From the NCBI GenBank assembly GCA_936450465.1, contig OW388293.1, forward strand, positions 50,396,040 through 50,460,039: a DNA stretch of 64,000 bases, given 5' to 3'. The translations under genes and the position numbers were made by a program. Under the pieces are notes generated by a model, which was not told the DNA's origin, did not search any database, and was given only the letters and a program-made list of their open reading frames with translations. This DNA comes from Gibbula magus. Its lineage: Eukaryota; Mollusca; Gastropoda; Trochida; Trochidae. This document shows, piece by piece, positions 22,870-33,249 of the stretch (position 1 is its first letter; each line of letters begins with the position of its first letter).

Positions 22870-23730
22870 CTAAATTTTCGGGAGTTGTTTCAATGTATAT
22901 CCACCCTGATATTCCGTTCCCATTTATTTGACAATTGAGGTTTTCTTTTAAATAACTTTTTTTGGCAATGAAGAGTTAGATACATTGCACCTGTTACACT
23001 TTTTGAAAAGAATTCGTAAGTTATTTGGCATAAACAACTGTTCTTCTTCATAAAGCGTTTGATGTATCGAAAGAACATCAATATACGTTCTGATGTATTC
23101 ACATTTTCTAAATAAAGGATGTTACAAGAGTTTCCATACCAAACCATGTTTTCGAGACCATAGTCATTGTCAAAAAGTGCAATATCCTTTACATTTATAT
23201 TTCCCCTCAACGTGTGTGCCATACTTTCTGTGCAGACAAGGAAAAGGTGTGGTGAAAGTGGATAACCTTGTCTACAGCCTCTAGGAATGTTTCAAATTTC
23301 ACTTGACAAGAACATTTGACTTCATATTTTTTTTCTAATTATTATTTTTTTAAATAATTATATGAGCAATGAAATACATAGAGACTATTTCATTGTTTTT
23401 GCCGAATATCATTTCTATCTCATCGAGTGGAGTGAGAAAGTGATATTTTCACGAGTGGCGCAGCGCCTCATGAAACTATAACCTTTCTACCTCACTCGAT
23501 GAGATAAACATGGTATTAGTCAAGAAAAGACAGATTTCCTCTATATAATACTGCCTTTTCAAAGTTGATAAGTATAAACTTGTAGGCCTGGTATAATCGT
23601 TTGTTCAGTGAATTCCATTATATATGAAACTAATCTTAAACAATCGTCAATAGATATTCCTTTCATAAACCCATTTTGAATCATCGCCAATGACAGTTGG
23701 CGAATATTTTTATGCCCATGTGAGATGAAA
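22870..23730 (-). pseudogene. Decayed LINE reverse transcriptase fragment
   Basis: The minus strand encodes ordered reverse-transcriptase motifs: QNGFMKGISIDD (around 23658-23679), the palm motif A remnant ILINFEKA (23552-23569) in a shifted frame, and RGCRQGYPLSPHLFLVC (around 23235-23282). The normal motif A Asp reads as Asn. Between motif A and the RGCRQG block the sequence is interrupted by a palindromic MITE at 23403-23518. There are in-frame stops, so it is dead. The motifs fit a non-LTR element of the L1/Tx-like or related kind; the clade is not assigned. Confidence 0.7.
23403..23518. mobile_element. Palindromic foldback MITE inside the LINE remnant
   Basis: Two ~55-bp arms meet at the centre ggcgcagcgcc; the outer parts read tatctcatcgagtg and cactcgatgagata. 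The sequence folds on itself over almost its full length and separates two coding motifs of the LINE fragment. Confidence 0.65.
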
Positions 23731-23796
23731 CTCTTTGTATGATATGTCTAATAGGGATAATGATCAAAATGTGTTATGTATTCTTTTTAGATCCAC

Positions 23797-23835
23797 CTGA
23801 AGAAGGGGCAAGAAGTAGCCCAGAAACGTCGTGTG
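23797..23835 (+). ncRNA. Hammerhead-like core motif, candidate
   Basis: CTGAAGA (23797-23803) is followed by a GGGGC/GCCC stem with an eight-base loop and then GAAAC (23823-23827), the order of a hammerhead catalytic core. The first stem II pair is A-A and stem III is not convincing, so it is probably decayed or coincidental. An A-rich aataaataaag tail follows, as at a retroelement 3' end. Confidence 0.25.
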
Positions 23836-24587
23836 AAATAAATAAAGAAGTTGTTATCCATATTTGTCTCTCATTATTCTTTTAGGGTTTTCCTTTTTGG
23901 TAGACATTCTATATTAATTGTTAGTTCTCTAATAAGCGTAATTCAGTGAGTATACATATCCTCTCTAAAAAAAACTTCGCTTGTACGCTCACTTGCAAAA
24001 CAAACGTTCCCATACAAAATACGAGATATTTTCAACCATGCACGAACGATAAATACGAGTGAAACAGCATCACACTATATCTTCAGAAACCAATTACACT
24101 CGCGGGCCAAAGAAAGTATAGGTTTAACAAGGCAAGATATTTTAACCAACGAGTGGTGGTCACGACTCAAAGCCAACTAAACTTAATTTATAATTTTTGA
24201 AAAATTATCTGTCCATATATATGAAAAACTCAACTGCGTCATCGATTTAAAGTTCAAGAGGATACATTAAGCCGACAACCTCTTATACTTATATAGTTTC
24301 CACATTTAATAAACAAATTACCTTATATACCAAACATTATGTAGAAAAGCACCTTTGAAATAGCAATTTCAGCACCCCATGTGTGTTTGAACCGTTATAA
24401 AATATATACGTATTATACTCTCATGAATGAAATTTAATTTATCTCTTTAAAAGATATATCCTCATCACAAACATTCACAATCGACTTTAGTGTATACTAA
24501 ATAAGAATTTTCAAAACATGATCTGTTCAAATTAATCGTCGTTTTGGAATCTCCTCAACTAGACAGATAGGAGCGTTAAAAAGCGAT

Positions 24588-24606
24588 CCCCCCCCCCCCC
24601 CCCCCC
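24588..24606. repeat. Poly-C tract
   Basis: About 18-19 uninterrupted C residues in AT-rich DNA. Confidence 0.9.
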
Positions 24607-24734
24607 TTATCTGTGATGTCCTTCAGTAATGATGAGTCAATTAATTTAAATCCAAGAAGCTTATTTATGTTGATGACATCTTTTTAAAATTGATTTTCTA
24701 CTTTTTAAATTTGTTAAACTTATAAAACAAAACA

Positions 24735-24965
24735 TTAAGAGTTATCCAATCAAAAAATGAATTCAAATCTCTATTGAAAACTCTTCTCTTCACTGAAACA
24801 TACCAATGAAACGCAATGGAAACGTGTGCATCACAATGAACTGTAAATAGTAGTTTCTGTGTGTATATTGTAACTTGTATATGTACAGCGCCGGTGAGCG
24901 ACAAATGTGACGGTACTAGGCGCTATATAAGTGAATAAGTGAAAATAAGTGTTCCATTAAGTAAA
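24735..24965 (+). mobile_element. 3' end of a truncated LINE
   Basis: The tail of a reverse-transcriptase ORF (SKNEFKSLLKTLLFTETYQ then stop at 24809) followed by a 3' UTR that ends gcgctatataagtgaataag with a short repeating tail. The C-terminal NxFKxxLKTxLF pattern is typical of CR1/L2-like and related non-LTR elements. Confidence 0.6.
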
Positions 24966-26099
24966 TTCAAAATCTACTTTCTCCTACTACTACTCTCTTA
25001 AAATGTGGGGGTGTTTCTTTTGCACGTGAGAATATATTCAGACGTCCTTGATTTTTATTATCCTGAATATTTTTTTTTAAAATACGAACTTCTTCACAGT
25101 GAATTCTCCTTTAAGGGATTGGTAAAATTTCAGTGAATACTATATATATGTTTTGCTTCTTTTATATATATCTTAATAGTTGATCGTCATTGTTTGAGCT
25201 TTGAGTAGAATACAATGTGTCGTAGTAACAATGGACGTATTTAATGATAGCTCAGTATCAGTGATTAGAATGTTGTCAATTTTCAATGAGTTATTGTCAA
25301 GAAAAAAGCTCGTTGATATTTTTGACATTGTCAACATTATACATATTTATTTTGTATTTATATGTATAATTATACTCTAGTCCAAATTGGATGGGGAAAT
25401 ACATTTGAACATTCATGTGGATAATTGTCACGTTTAGTCATACATGTCTACAGTCACGAACCTACATCTTATAAACTGTTAATTAACCTTTTTTTAAAAC
25501 AATAATGTGAGTTTATGGTCATTTATCCTATTATCGAGATCGTTTTCATCAGTTGTCCTCTCTTTTTATTTCCTGTTGCAATTACTGTGCAATTTCGTAA
25601 ATAGAATTTAAAAAACGACAATAGTGAATATATTAAGTTAGTACATTCGAAAATGTATCAAATTCGTGCAAATGTGTGTATAACCCTCGCTCTCGCTCAG
25701 GTAATAAACAAATTGACGTTCATATCGCAAAGAAACAATACACACTTATTTTGGTAATGATAATAAAATGCATGACATACGAGCGTTACATACAAGGTGG
25801 GTGAAGCGTTCATAAAATATTGCCGTATTTCCCATTCTCGTTAAACATGATTACTTGCCATAAAAGTGTTTATTACTTTCGTCACACACTTCTTTTCTAA
25901 GGTTCATTTCAAATGTTTAGTGTAGAATGCAAACAAAATCACCAAGATAATTATGTTTAATACGTTCACCGCATATTTTGGGTAATATATCTACATTTAG
26001 AGTACGATAAATAGAACAACAAATAGTTACCACGTATTGTGATTGTTAACAGTTCAACTACTTGTGAACTAATACTTTATATTAGAAATAGTGAACAAA

Positions 26100-26346
26100 T
26101 ATAACATGGTTATATTTGGGGTAACACTACCTTCAATAGTTCAAATTTTTGTACTTTTTCGGGTCGAGTCCCATGCGGGATTCGAACCCACACACTCAGA
26201 GTAAGGCAACTATCGCCAGCATTGACTGTACCAGCAGCTTACCACACGACCATTTCGCCTTCGAATCCCGCATGGGACTCGGCCCGAAAAAGTACAAGAA
26301 TGTGTACTATTGAAGGTAGTGTTATCCCAAATATAACCATGTTATA
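26100..26346 (-). mobile_element. Foldback element carrying a tRNA-like pol III promoter
   Basis: Arms 26100-26186 and 26260-26346 are inverse copies of each other over ~87 bp with few mismatches (tataacatggttatattt to gcgggattcgaa). The 73-bp spacer plus left arm read on minus as a tRNA-like head: A box tggtcgtgtggt (complement of 26241-26252) and consensus B box ggttcgaatcc (complement of 26178-26188), about 60 bp apart. The right arm carries an inverse duplicate of the B box. Confidence 0.7.
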
Positions 26347-26869
26347 ATACTTTAAATATTGTTTCCGTTAATTCTCTAAGTTAGTTTGGGGATAAATGGG
26401 GAGCGGTCACCTTAGGGTTCATGAAACCTACATACAAACATGCAAACATGTTCAAATGGGGTGTGTAATTGTTTCTGGATTCGCCTCATATATGTTTCGA
26501 TTCCATATCAAATTCACCCAGTTTAACGTTTAGATAACAAAGATTCAGTTCTTACAGTGAAGATATAAACCTAATGTTTCTCTCTTGAATTGTCAGCAGC
26601 CTTGCTCAGATGTAAATAGAGTTTACTCTCTTTTCGAAACGACGCTTTGATTGGTATTATTATAGTATATGTACTTATTTGCATCCATAATTAAGTAGAG
26701 GCATTGAAAAGTATGTATCTCAATATAACATCTGAAATAAACCATAACCATTTGCATTCATTCATATTCATAACTATTAAATCGAGCGTCATTGCAATTT
26801 ACTGTCGAAACTTCAAGTTCCCTTAGTGATCACGACTGGAAAATGAACGTTTTTTCTTGGTAGAGAAAA

Positions 26870-27660
26870 TCTATGAAAATGAATGGTTTCGACGATGTTG
26901 AAAATGGAGATGATGACGTCAATAACATTGACAGCGGCGACGATGATATTGATACCAACGATAGAGATAATGATTGCGGCGTTGGTGATAATGATGACGA
27001 CGATAACATCGACAACGATGATATTGATAGCAACGATGATATTTATAGCGATAATGGTGATATTGATCACGAAGATAATATTTATAATGGAATGATGATG
27101 ATACTGGCAACTATGATTTTCCACGATGTTGAAAAAGGTGATGATGACCACAATAATATAATAATACAGATATTGATAGCGACTAAAGTGAAACTGATTG
27201 CGACAATGGTGATATCAATGACGACGATAACATTGATAATGGTGACGAAGGTGATATTAATAACGATGATAATATTAACAACGACGACGTTGATATTGTA
27301 GAGACAGTGGTGATATTGGTGATGACGATAATATTGAAACTGGCGATGATGATGTTGATAATGGCGATGATGATAACGGCGATGGTAATATTGATAACGG
27401 TGAACTGATTGAACTGATGACGAGTTATTAATAACGACGATGAGAATATTAATAACTAGTCTGATGATTACTCATGACGACGACAGCATTTTCGATGTGG
27501 TGATAATGATAACGTCCCTGGTGATACTGACAATGGTTTCGACGACGTCATTGCTAATGACGATGAGTATGTGTAACGACGTCACAACCACGATGCATAA
27601 CGATATGACGATGATTTTATCGATAACGTTGAAAACAGCGTAAACGATGTTGTTCATTTA
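26870..27660. repeat. GAT/AAC-rich imperfect simple repeat
   Basis: A long run of gatgatgac, gataatgatt and aacgacgat themes. Several frames on both strands are open because the triplets rarely give stops (Asp/Asn runs on plus, Ile/Val/Ser on minus). No domain or conserved start; treated as simple repeat. Confidence 0.7.
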
Positions 27661-27722
27661 TAAACAAACCACAATGGGAACAATAACTATTCAGATGTTG
27701 ATGGCATGAGGAGCATGACATT

Positions 27723-28010
27723 GTGAATGACGATGGGGATAACGATGTTGATGACAATAGTAATGACGTTAATGGCAATGATAACGACATTGATGACAAT
27801 GGTAATGACGTTAATGGCAATGATAACGACGTTGATGACAATGATAATGACGTTATTAGCAATAATAACGACGTTGATGACAATGATAATGACGTTATTG
27901 GCAATGATGACGACGTTGATGACAATGATAATGACGTTATTGGCAATGATAACGACGTTGATGACAATGATAATGACGTTATTTGCAATGATATCAGTGC
28001 TGTTGACGAT
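27723..28010. repeat. 42-bp minisatellite in the GAT-rich tract, about 7 copies
   Basis: Unit of 42 bp themed gacgttgatgacaatgata and atgacgttattggcaatga. As the length is a multiple of three, all frames repeat every 14 residues and stay open (27723-28055 on plus). Probably non-coding. Confidence 0.7.
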
Positions 28011-28059
28011 GACGCCTTCCATCGATATATATTCACGATAATGCAGTATGCTTAGTTAA

Positions 28060-29560
28060 GTAGTATAACAGCGTCTACCGCGATATAAAATCCATATAGA
28101 TCATCATATTAAAATATAAACTCGTCTATTTATCTAGTGTGCTGTTTTTATTATATTTAGTGGAGCGAAACCGTCAGAATATGATACAGGGTTTAATGTA
28201 AAGAGGAAGGGGGAGGGGGAGCGTCATGGTCGGACACCTCAAGGCGTATATCTCACCCACCTGACAGTTATGACGCTTTAATACCCGCCATAATATATTC
28301 AATCAGCTTGACAAATACCTCACTAAATCTGACAAGCGCTCCAGATTCTAGGCCGTACTGATGCTCCTATTATTTGGGCTGTTTGCGTGTAAGGAAAAAG
28401 CTTTGCTGGACGTGAAGAAAAGTTATTAAGAGGCCACGCGCCCGTGAATCGCTACCTTTCATAGGTACTAATGACTTCTATCTAGCCAAAGGAGTTTTAT
28501 GCGCCAAGAAGCTTTTCTAAGCGGGAACCTTGTCGCATATCTTCTTGTTGGTGTTCGCTCCAGCGCGAATAGGCATCTATCTGGAGCAACACACAGTGGT
28601 GTTTGGCCCCCGTATTACTGCATGTATTGAAAAGAATCACTCATGCATGTATATTGAGATTTTCATCTTTCTTACTTTAAGAAACCTAATCCGAAAGAGT
28701 TATCTTTCTTTACGTGTTTGTGTACACATACCGCCAGAGGGCATAAGTGATTGTATCGTCTGCTCTTGCCCAGCGCGCGTGTTTCTAGTTGCCATGTAAT
28801 AATGAGAGATCAAGGCGAAAAGAAACACTGTTAGTTGGAGGGAGAGACGAGACAAAACGAGAGCTAGTTTATATATCAGTTTATTTCTAATCCCGCCGCA
28901 ACTCTGATCAGGAAAGTTCACACGTGTATGCTTACTGCTCATTTCGATACACAGACATACACAGAGCACGTGTTGTGTGGGGACTCTACCCACAGATCAG
29001 TGTTTACAGACTCGTACAATATCATTACATCCCCGCCCATTATTTAAATGACATTTAATCCATATGTTTATGGCTGGTTAATGACAGCGTTTGTTTCTAT
29101 TGTAGTTTAAAGGTATTTTAAAGCTGTTACGGATAACAAAGGGAAAACTCATTTATAACAATGCCCTCATCCCGATGCATGGATTTCATTAATAACAGAT
29201 ATGTCTTCTAAGCCATGACAGTTCTCTGTAGCTTGTGTAAAAGCGTTTAGTATGAGGACGATTTTTCTCTTCTTTTGCCATTATAAAGTTGGCGCCTAGT
29301 GTAGGAGCTTGGCGTTGGACACTTGTTTGTCGCTGTTTGACTTCTCTTGTGTCAATACGAAGGCACCTTCAACGCTTGCATCGGCGAATAGATTCGTAAA
29401 TAAAGGACCGGAATGGTCGGCCTAAATGTGAACAAGTTGAATGAATAAAGCCATTATTACTGTAGAAGAATGGCTTGCCGGTTGATCAGCGAGTGAAAAA
29501 CTGCATTGGCAGTGAAATGGACAGAGCGTTTGATTGACACATAACGAGGGGAGAGATAGC
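28060..29560. other. Intergenic stretch upstream of Frizzled-4, no gene seen
   Basis: Mixed-composition DNA with no ORF of interest and no repeat family recognised. It may hold Frizzled-4 regulatory sequence; a TATA-like tataaag lies at 29282 but no start can be fixed. Confidence 0.5.
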
Positions 29561-29579
29561 CGCAGTGGTGCACGCCTGT

Positions 29580-29630
29580 CACTCGGAGGGCGGGGCTAAC
29601 AGGAATAACACTGGCGCTCATTGGCTCACT
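29580..29630 (+). promoter_or_regulatory. Candidate Frizzled-4 proximal promoter: GC box and inverted CCAAT
   Basis: gggcggggct at ~29589 and cattgg (inverted CCAAT) at ~29619, 350-400 bp before the Frizzled-4 start codon, in a locally GC-richer stretch. Position and motif only; no transcription start is visible. Confidence 0.35.
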
Positions 29631-29784
29631 GCCGTGTGAACCGAAGCGCTGAGTAAATCCAACAGTAGACCCTGTTTTCAATGCATCCACGAGTGAGTTT
29701 GGCCAGATTTCACGAGACTTCGGTCGATACGGCGTGTACTAGTGTCCCGTCTTCATTGAGAGAGTGTCCAGTGTTAGGGACTGT

Positions 29785-29832
29785 ATGTATGGAAGTTCCA
29801 TGAGGCAGGCCGGTGCAGCAATCACGATGTGA
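29785..29832 (+). promoter_or_regulatory. Upstream ORF 1 in the Frizzled-4 leader
   Basis: ATG at 29785, 15 codons then TGA, beginning MYGSSMRQ. It matters only if the leader is unspliced here. Confidence 0.4.
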
Positions 29833-29844
29833 CCGCCTTTAACC

Positions 29845-29889
29845 ATGGACTTGTCTGCAGATGAGGTCGAACGCCCCGTGGCTTGCTGA
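29845..29889 (+). promoter_or_regulatory. Upstream ORF 2 in the Frizzled-4 leader, strong start context
   Basis: The context aaccATGG is favourable for initiation. Fourteen codons (MDLSADEVERPVAC) then TGA, 89 bp before the main start. It could reduce translation of the receptor (inference). Confidence 0.45.
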
Positions 29890-29965
29890 AGGGAGAGAGA
29901 GGAGGCCAGCGAGACCCTCTTTACAGCCGCTTGAATAGCAGTTTATTATTGTGTTTACGGTGTAC

Positions 29966-29977
29966 ATGATCAGCTAA
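29966..29977 (+). promoter_or_regulatory. Upstream ORF 3, three codons, ending one base before the Frizzled-4 ATG
   Basis: ATG ATC AGC TAA, then one T and the main ATG at 29979. A minimal ORF so close could affect start choice by reinitiation or blocking (inference). Confidence 0.45.
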
Positions 29978-29978
29978 T

Positions 29979-31685
29979 ATGGGCATTTACTCGACTGTTT
30001 ACGTTTTGATCCTCGGCTCCCTCGGTTCTGTACTACTGACCGATGTTCCGGGGGCTGCCACCTCGGAGGCTGTTCGGACCTGCGAGCCCATCAAGTTTGA
30101 CATGTGTAAGGGCCAGGGCTACAATGTCACTGGCATGCCGAACCTTGTGGATCACCAGGACCAGAAAGATGCCAGTCTCCAGCTGCAGACGTTTACCCCA
30201 CTCATCCAATACGGCTGCTCCAAGAAACTAAAGTTCTTCCTGTGTTCCGTGTACATGCCCATGTGTACGGAGAAAGTTCTCACACCGATCGGTCCATGTC
30301 GCCCCATGTGCGAAAGTGTAAGACAGCGCTGTCAGCCTGTTTTGAATGAGTTTGGTTACCCCTGGCCCGCTGCCCTCAACTGTTCCAAGTTTCCAGTCCG
30401 GAATGATCAGGACCACATGTGTATGGACGGACCGACAGACGAGGAGGAGGATTACACGGGTCAACCACCCAACACCAAGACGACAGACTCGATGTTTCCA
30501 CCCCGCAACAGTCATACACATGGGTCAGGTAACTGCGACCAGTACCGTCACCCTAAGAAATACATCTACATTAACAGGACTGAACGATGTGCTCTCAAGT
30601 GCGCAGAGGACGATGCATTTACACCCGAAGATAAATTCTTCGCCGACGTCTGGATGGCGATATGGGCAGGGCTGTGTTTTGTTGCTACCCTCTTTACTGT
30701 TCTGACATTTTTAATAGACTCTCAAAGATTCCGATACCCAGAGAGGCCTATTATCTTCCTATCCATGTGTTATAACATATACAGTATTGCTTATATTGTG
30801 AGACTTATAGCTGGTCGGTCGTCCATCTCCTGCGACTCAGAGAGCCAGGGAGAACAGGGAATTCTTATACAGGAGGGCCTGGAGAATACGGATTGTGCAA
30901 TAGTGTTTTTGTTATTATATTTCTTCGGCACTGCCAGCTCCTTATGGTGGGTAGTGCTGACTTTTACCTGGTTCCTATCAGCAGGATTAAAATGGGGACA
31001 CGAGGCCATACAGCTGCATTCTAGTTACTTCCATCTAGCAGCATGGGCCATCCCGGCCATCAAGACCATCGTCATATTGGTCATGCGAGACGTTGATGCT
31101 GACGAGATCACGGGCATCTGTTATGTAGGCAACCAGAATACCAACACCCTCATGGGGTTTGCCATTGCACCCCTAATCGTCTACCTCTTAGTGGGGACAT
31201 CGTTCCTCATCGCCGGCTTCGTGGCTCTCTTCAGAATCAGGAAGCAGGTGCGAGGAGACGGGGTGAAGACAGACAAACTTGAGGTGCTGATGGTCAGGAT
31301 CGGAATATTCTCAGTTCTGTACACGGCCCCTGCCACGTGTGTGATAGGCTGTCTCCTTTATGAATACACCAACAGGACTCAGTGGTACTCTGCGAACAGC
31401 ACGAGTACACCAAATATTGAAGTGTTTATGTTGAAACTGTTCATGTCACTTGTGGTGGGCATCACCAGTGGTATGTGGATGTGGTCATCCAAGACAGTCA
31501 GTTCGTGGAGAAAGTTCGGCAAACGGTTGTGCTCACGACGGAAAGACCGCAAGCACTGCGACTATGCTGTTCCAATTCATCATTACCATCAGATTCCTCT
31601 GAAACCGATGGGGAACAGGACAATACGTATGCAAGATAAAGCCAAGAGAAGCATGAACAAATCTGACAACGAAACAGTGGTGTAG
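29979..31685 (+). CDS. FZD4: Frizzled-4 type Wnt receptor, single coding exon, 568 aa
   Basis: Seven-pass plasma-membrane receptor that binds Wnt ligands through its extracellular cysteine-rich domain and signals through Dishevelled. Seen: a signal peptide (~1-22, [14 protein letters not shown]); a CRD with ten cysteines at 35, 43, 80, 89, 96, 107, 111, 118, 135 and 148 and the [13 protein letters not shown] block; a linker with further cysteines (186, 204, 208); and seven hydrophobic segments starting near 224, 257, 304, 350, 391, 438 and 481. KTVSSW at 505-510 is the KTxxxW Dishevelled-binding motif, and the ETVV end is a PDZ ligand. CPICRD-region wording such as MPMCTEK, LNCSKFP and HMCM(D/E)GP, together with the ETVV end, matches the FZD4 branch rather than FZD9/10. 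Length is close to the vertebrate protein; the C-tail has an added His/Lys-rich stretch. The reading frame is unbroken. Vertebrate FZD4 has one coding intron, so this copy has lost it or never had it. Confidence 0.95.
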   Translation: MGIYSTVYVLILGSLGSVLLTDVPGAATSEAVRTCEPIKFDMCKGQGYNVTGMPNLVDHQDQKDASLQLQTFTPLIQYGCSKKLKFFLCSVYMPMCTEKVLTPIGPCRPMCESVRQRCQPVLNEFGYPWPAALNCSKFPVRNDQDHMCMDGPTDEEEDYTGQPPNTKTTDSMFPPRNSHTHGSGNCDQYRHPKKYIYINRTERCALKCAEDDAFTPEDKFFADVWMAIWAGLCFVATLFTVLTFLIDSQRFRYPERPIIFLSMCYNIYSIAYIVRLIAGRSSISCDSESQGEQGILIQEGLENTDCAIVFLLLYFFGTASSLWWVVLTFTWFLSAGLKWGHEAIQLHSSYFHLAAWAIPAIKTIVILVMRDVDADEITGICYVGNQNTNTLMGFAIAPLIVYLLVGTSFLIAGFVALFRIRKQVRGDGVKTDKLEVLMVRIGIFSVLYTAPATCVIGCLLYEYTNRTQWYSANSTSTPNIEVFMLKLFMSLVVGITSGMWMWSSKTVSSWRKFGKRLCSRRKDRKHCDYAVPIHHYHQIPLKPMGNRTIRMQDKAKRSMNKSDNETVV

Positions 31686-32800
31686 CAGGATAGGACCTAG
31701 CTGTGCCACCTCTTGTTGTCAGTGTTGCAACTGTTGTTAATGTTGTTGTTGTTGTTGTGACAGCCGTTGACGGCGAGACCGTGACGGACTACCAGGTCCC
31801 AGTTTCATAGTCCCAAAGTGAGTGTGGTACATGTGCTTTGTTGAAGAAGAATACTCCATGTTATCGTTTCTTCCTTGCTCCCATGTATACATCAACCAGG
31901 GAGACATGGACCAATTGGTAGGGCAAGGTGACGTACATGTGGATTACGGGTAAACCTTTATTATTGTTGCTGATGTCCCGTGTGCAGCGGTCCGAGCGCA
32001 GGGCATTGGAGGACGGACCTCTTAGTCCGACTAGCAAGTATTCACTGTTGTTTGTTAGCATTCGAGCAGGTGCTCTGTCTATGCGCGTGCATGTATGTAT
32101 GTACTGTTGTGAGACAGTCTTGTGTACGCACGAGAATATGAAATCCTATAGACACGGACCGACGGTCAGTCGGTCACCTATTCCTGGACATTCATTGTTG
32201 ATACTCAAGCGATACCAAAAAGAATCTTTTACTTTAACTGTTTTCTTTCTTCAAATAGATTTGAATGTTTAAATGACTGTGAAATTTTATGTACTTATGT
32301 TGTCCAGAGACACGAGAAGAGTCCCAGACTAAACCTGCGCCAACAAGACTTGTACATAATTTTAAACTGAATGAAAAATGAAAACAATGTGATATATTTG
32401 TCCTTTTTTGGAACTAGGTCACGCTTCAAGATCTGAAACACTGTGCACCAACCTTGTGTGGTAGCAATTTGCAAAGTATGCATCGAAACAGAAGTTTTAG
32501 TTTCCCATAACTATTTCAGCGTGTTCACGGGGTTATTTGGCAAAAGGTTCAATTTAAAGTTTCTTAACATGTTTTGAAAATAACAAACATTTGCCAGGCA
32601 AAGTCTGAATGTAACCACATCGCACAGAAGTTGATACCGAAACCTGACACTTGGGGTACAGGGACGACAATAGCGGTTTGTTAGATAATATACATTTGGT
32701 TGAGCGTTGTAGTATTACGGCAAGCAAGCGTGTATAAAAGTTGATACGAGAAAGTCAGTGCTGGGTTGGGTATAGAAGGGTAGTACGACACCTGATATGT
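31686..32800 (+). other. Probable Frizzled-4 3' UTR and flank
   Basis: No ORF of interest. A short TTG repeat lies at 31736-31758. I could not place a canonical AATAAA within the first 1.1 kb, so the transcript end is not fixed. Confidence 0.4.
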
Positions 32801-32818
32801 GGTGTCAGTACTGATTTC

Positions 32819-33245
32819 TGGACTCACACTACACCTGTTATCCAGGTAATGTACGCTATACCATCAGGTATGGCACTGCATATACTGTGATATGGACTCA
32901 CAGTACACCTGTCATCCAGGTAATGTACGCTATACCATCAGGTATGGCACTGCATATACTGTGATGTGGACTCACAGTACACCTGTCATCCAGGTAATGT
33001 ACGCTATACCATCAGGTATGGCACTGCATATACTGTCGTCCAGGTATGCATATAGTGTAAGCTATACCATCATGTATAGTACTTTATATTATATAAACTG
33101 ATATCTGGACTCTATATACCTGTCATCAAGGTAATGTACGCTATACCACCAGGTGTGGTACTGTATAAACTGATACCTGGACTAACACCTGTCATCCAGG
33201 TAGTGTACGCTATACCACCAGGTATGATATTCAATACACTGTTTT
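32819..33245. repeat. 74-bp minisatellite downstream of Frizzled-4
   Basis: Unit starting tggactcacagtacacctg at 32819, 32893 and 32967 (74-bp spacing), then shorter degenerate units to ~33245. It contains the palindromic block tataccatcaggtat. Looser tggactcacag echoes continue to ~33850. Confidence 0.8.
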
Positions 33246-33249
33246 GTGG

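Noticed and set aside
26873..27301. 142-codon Asp/Asn-rich ORF and its minus-strand counterparts
   Set aside because: GAT-rich simple repeat leaves several frames open on both strands; no conserved start or domain.
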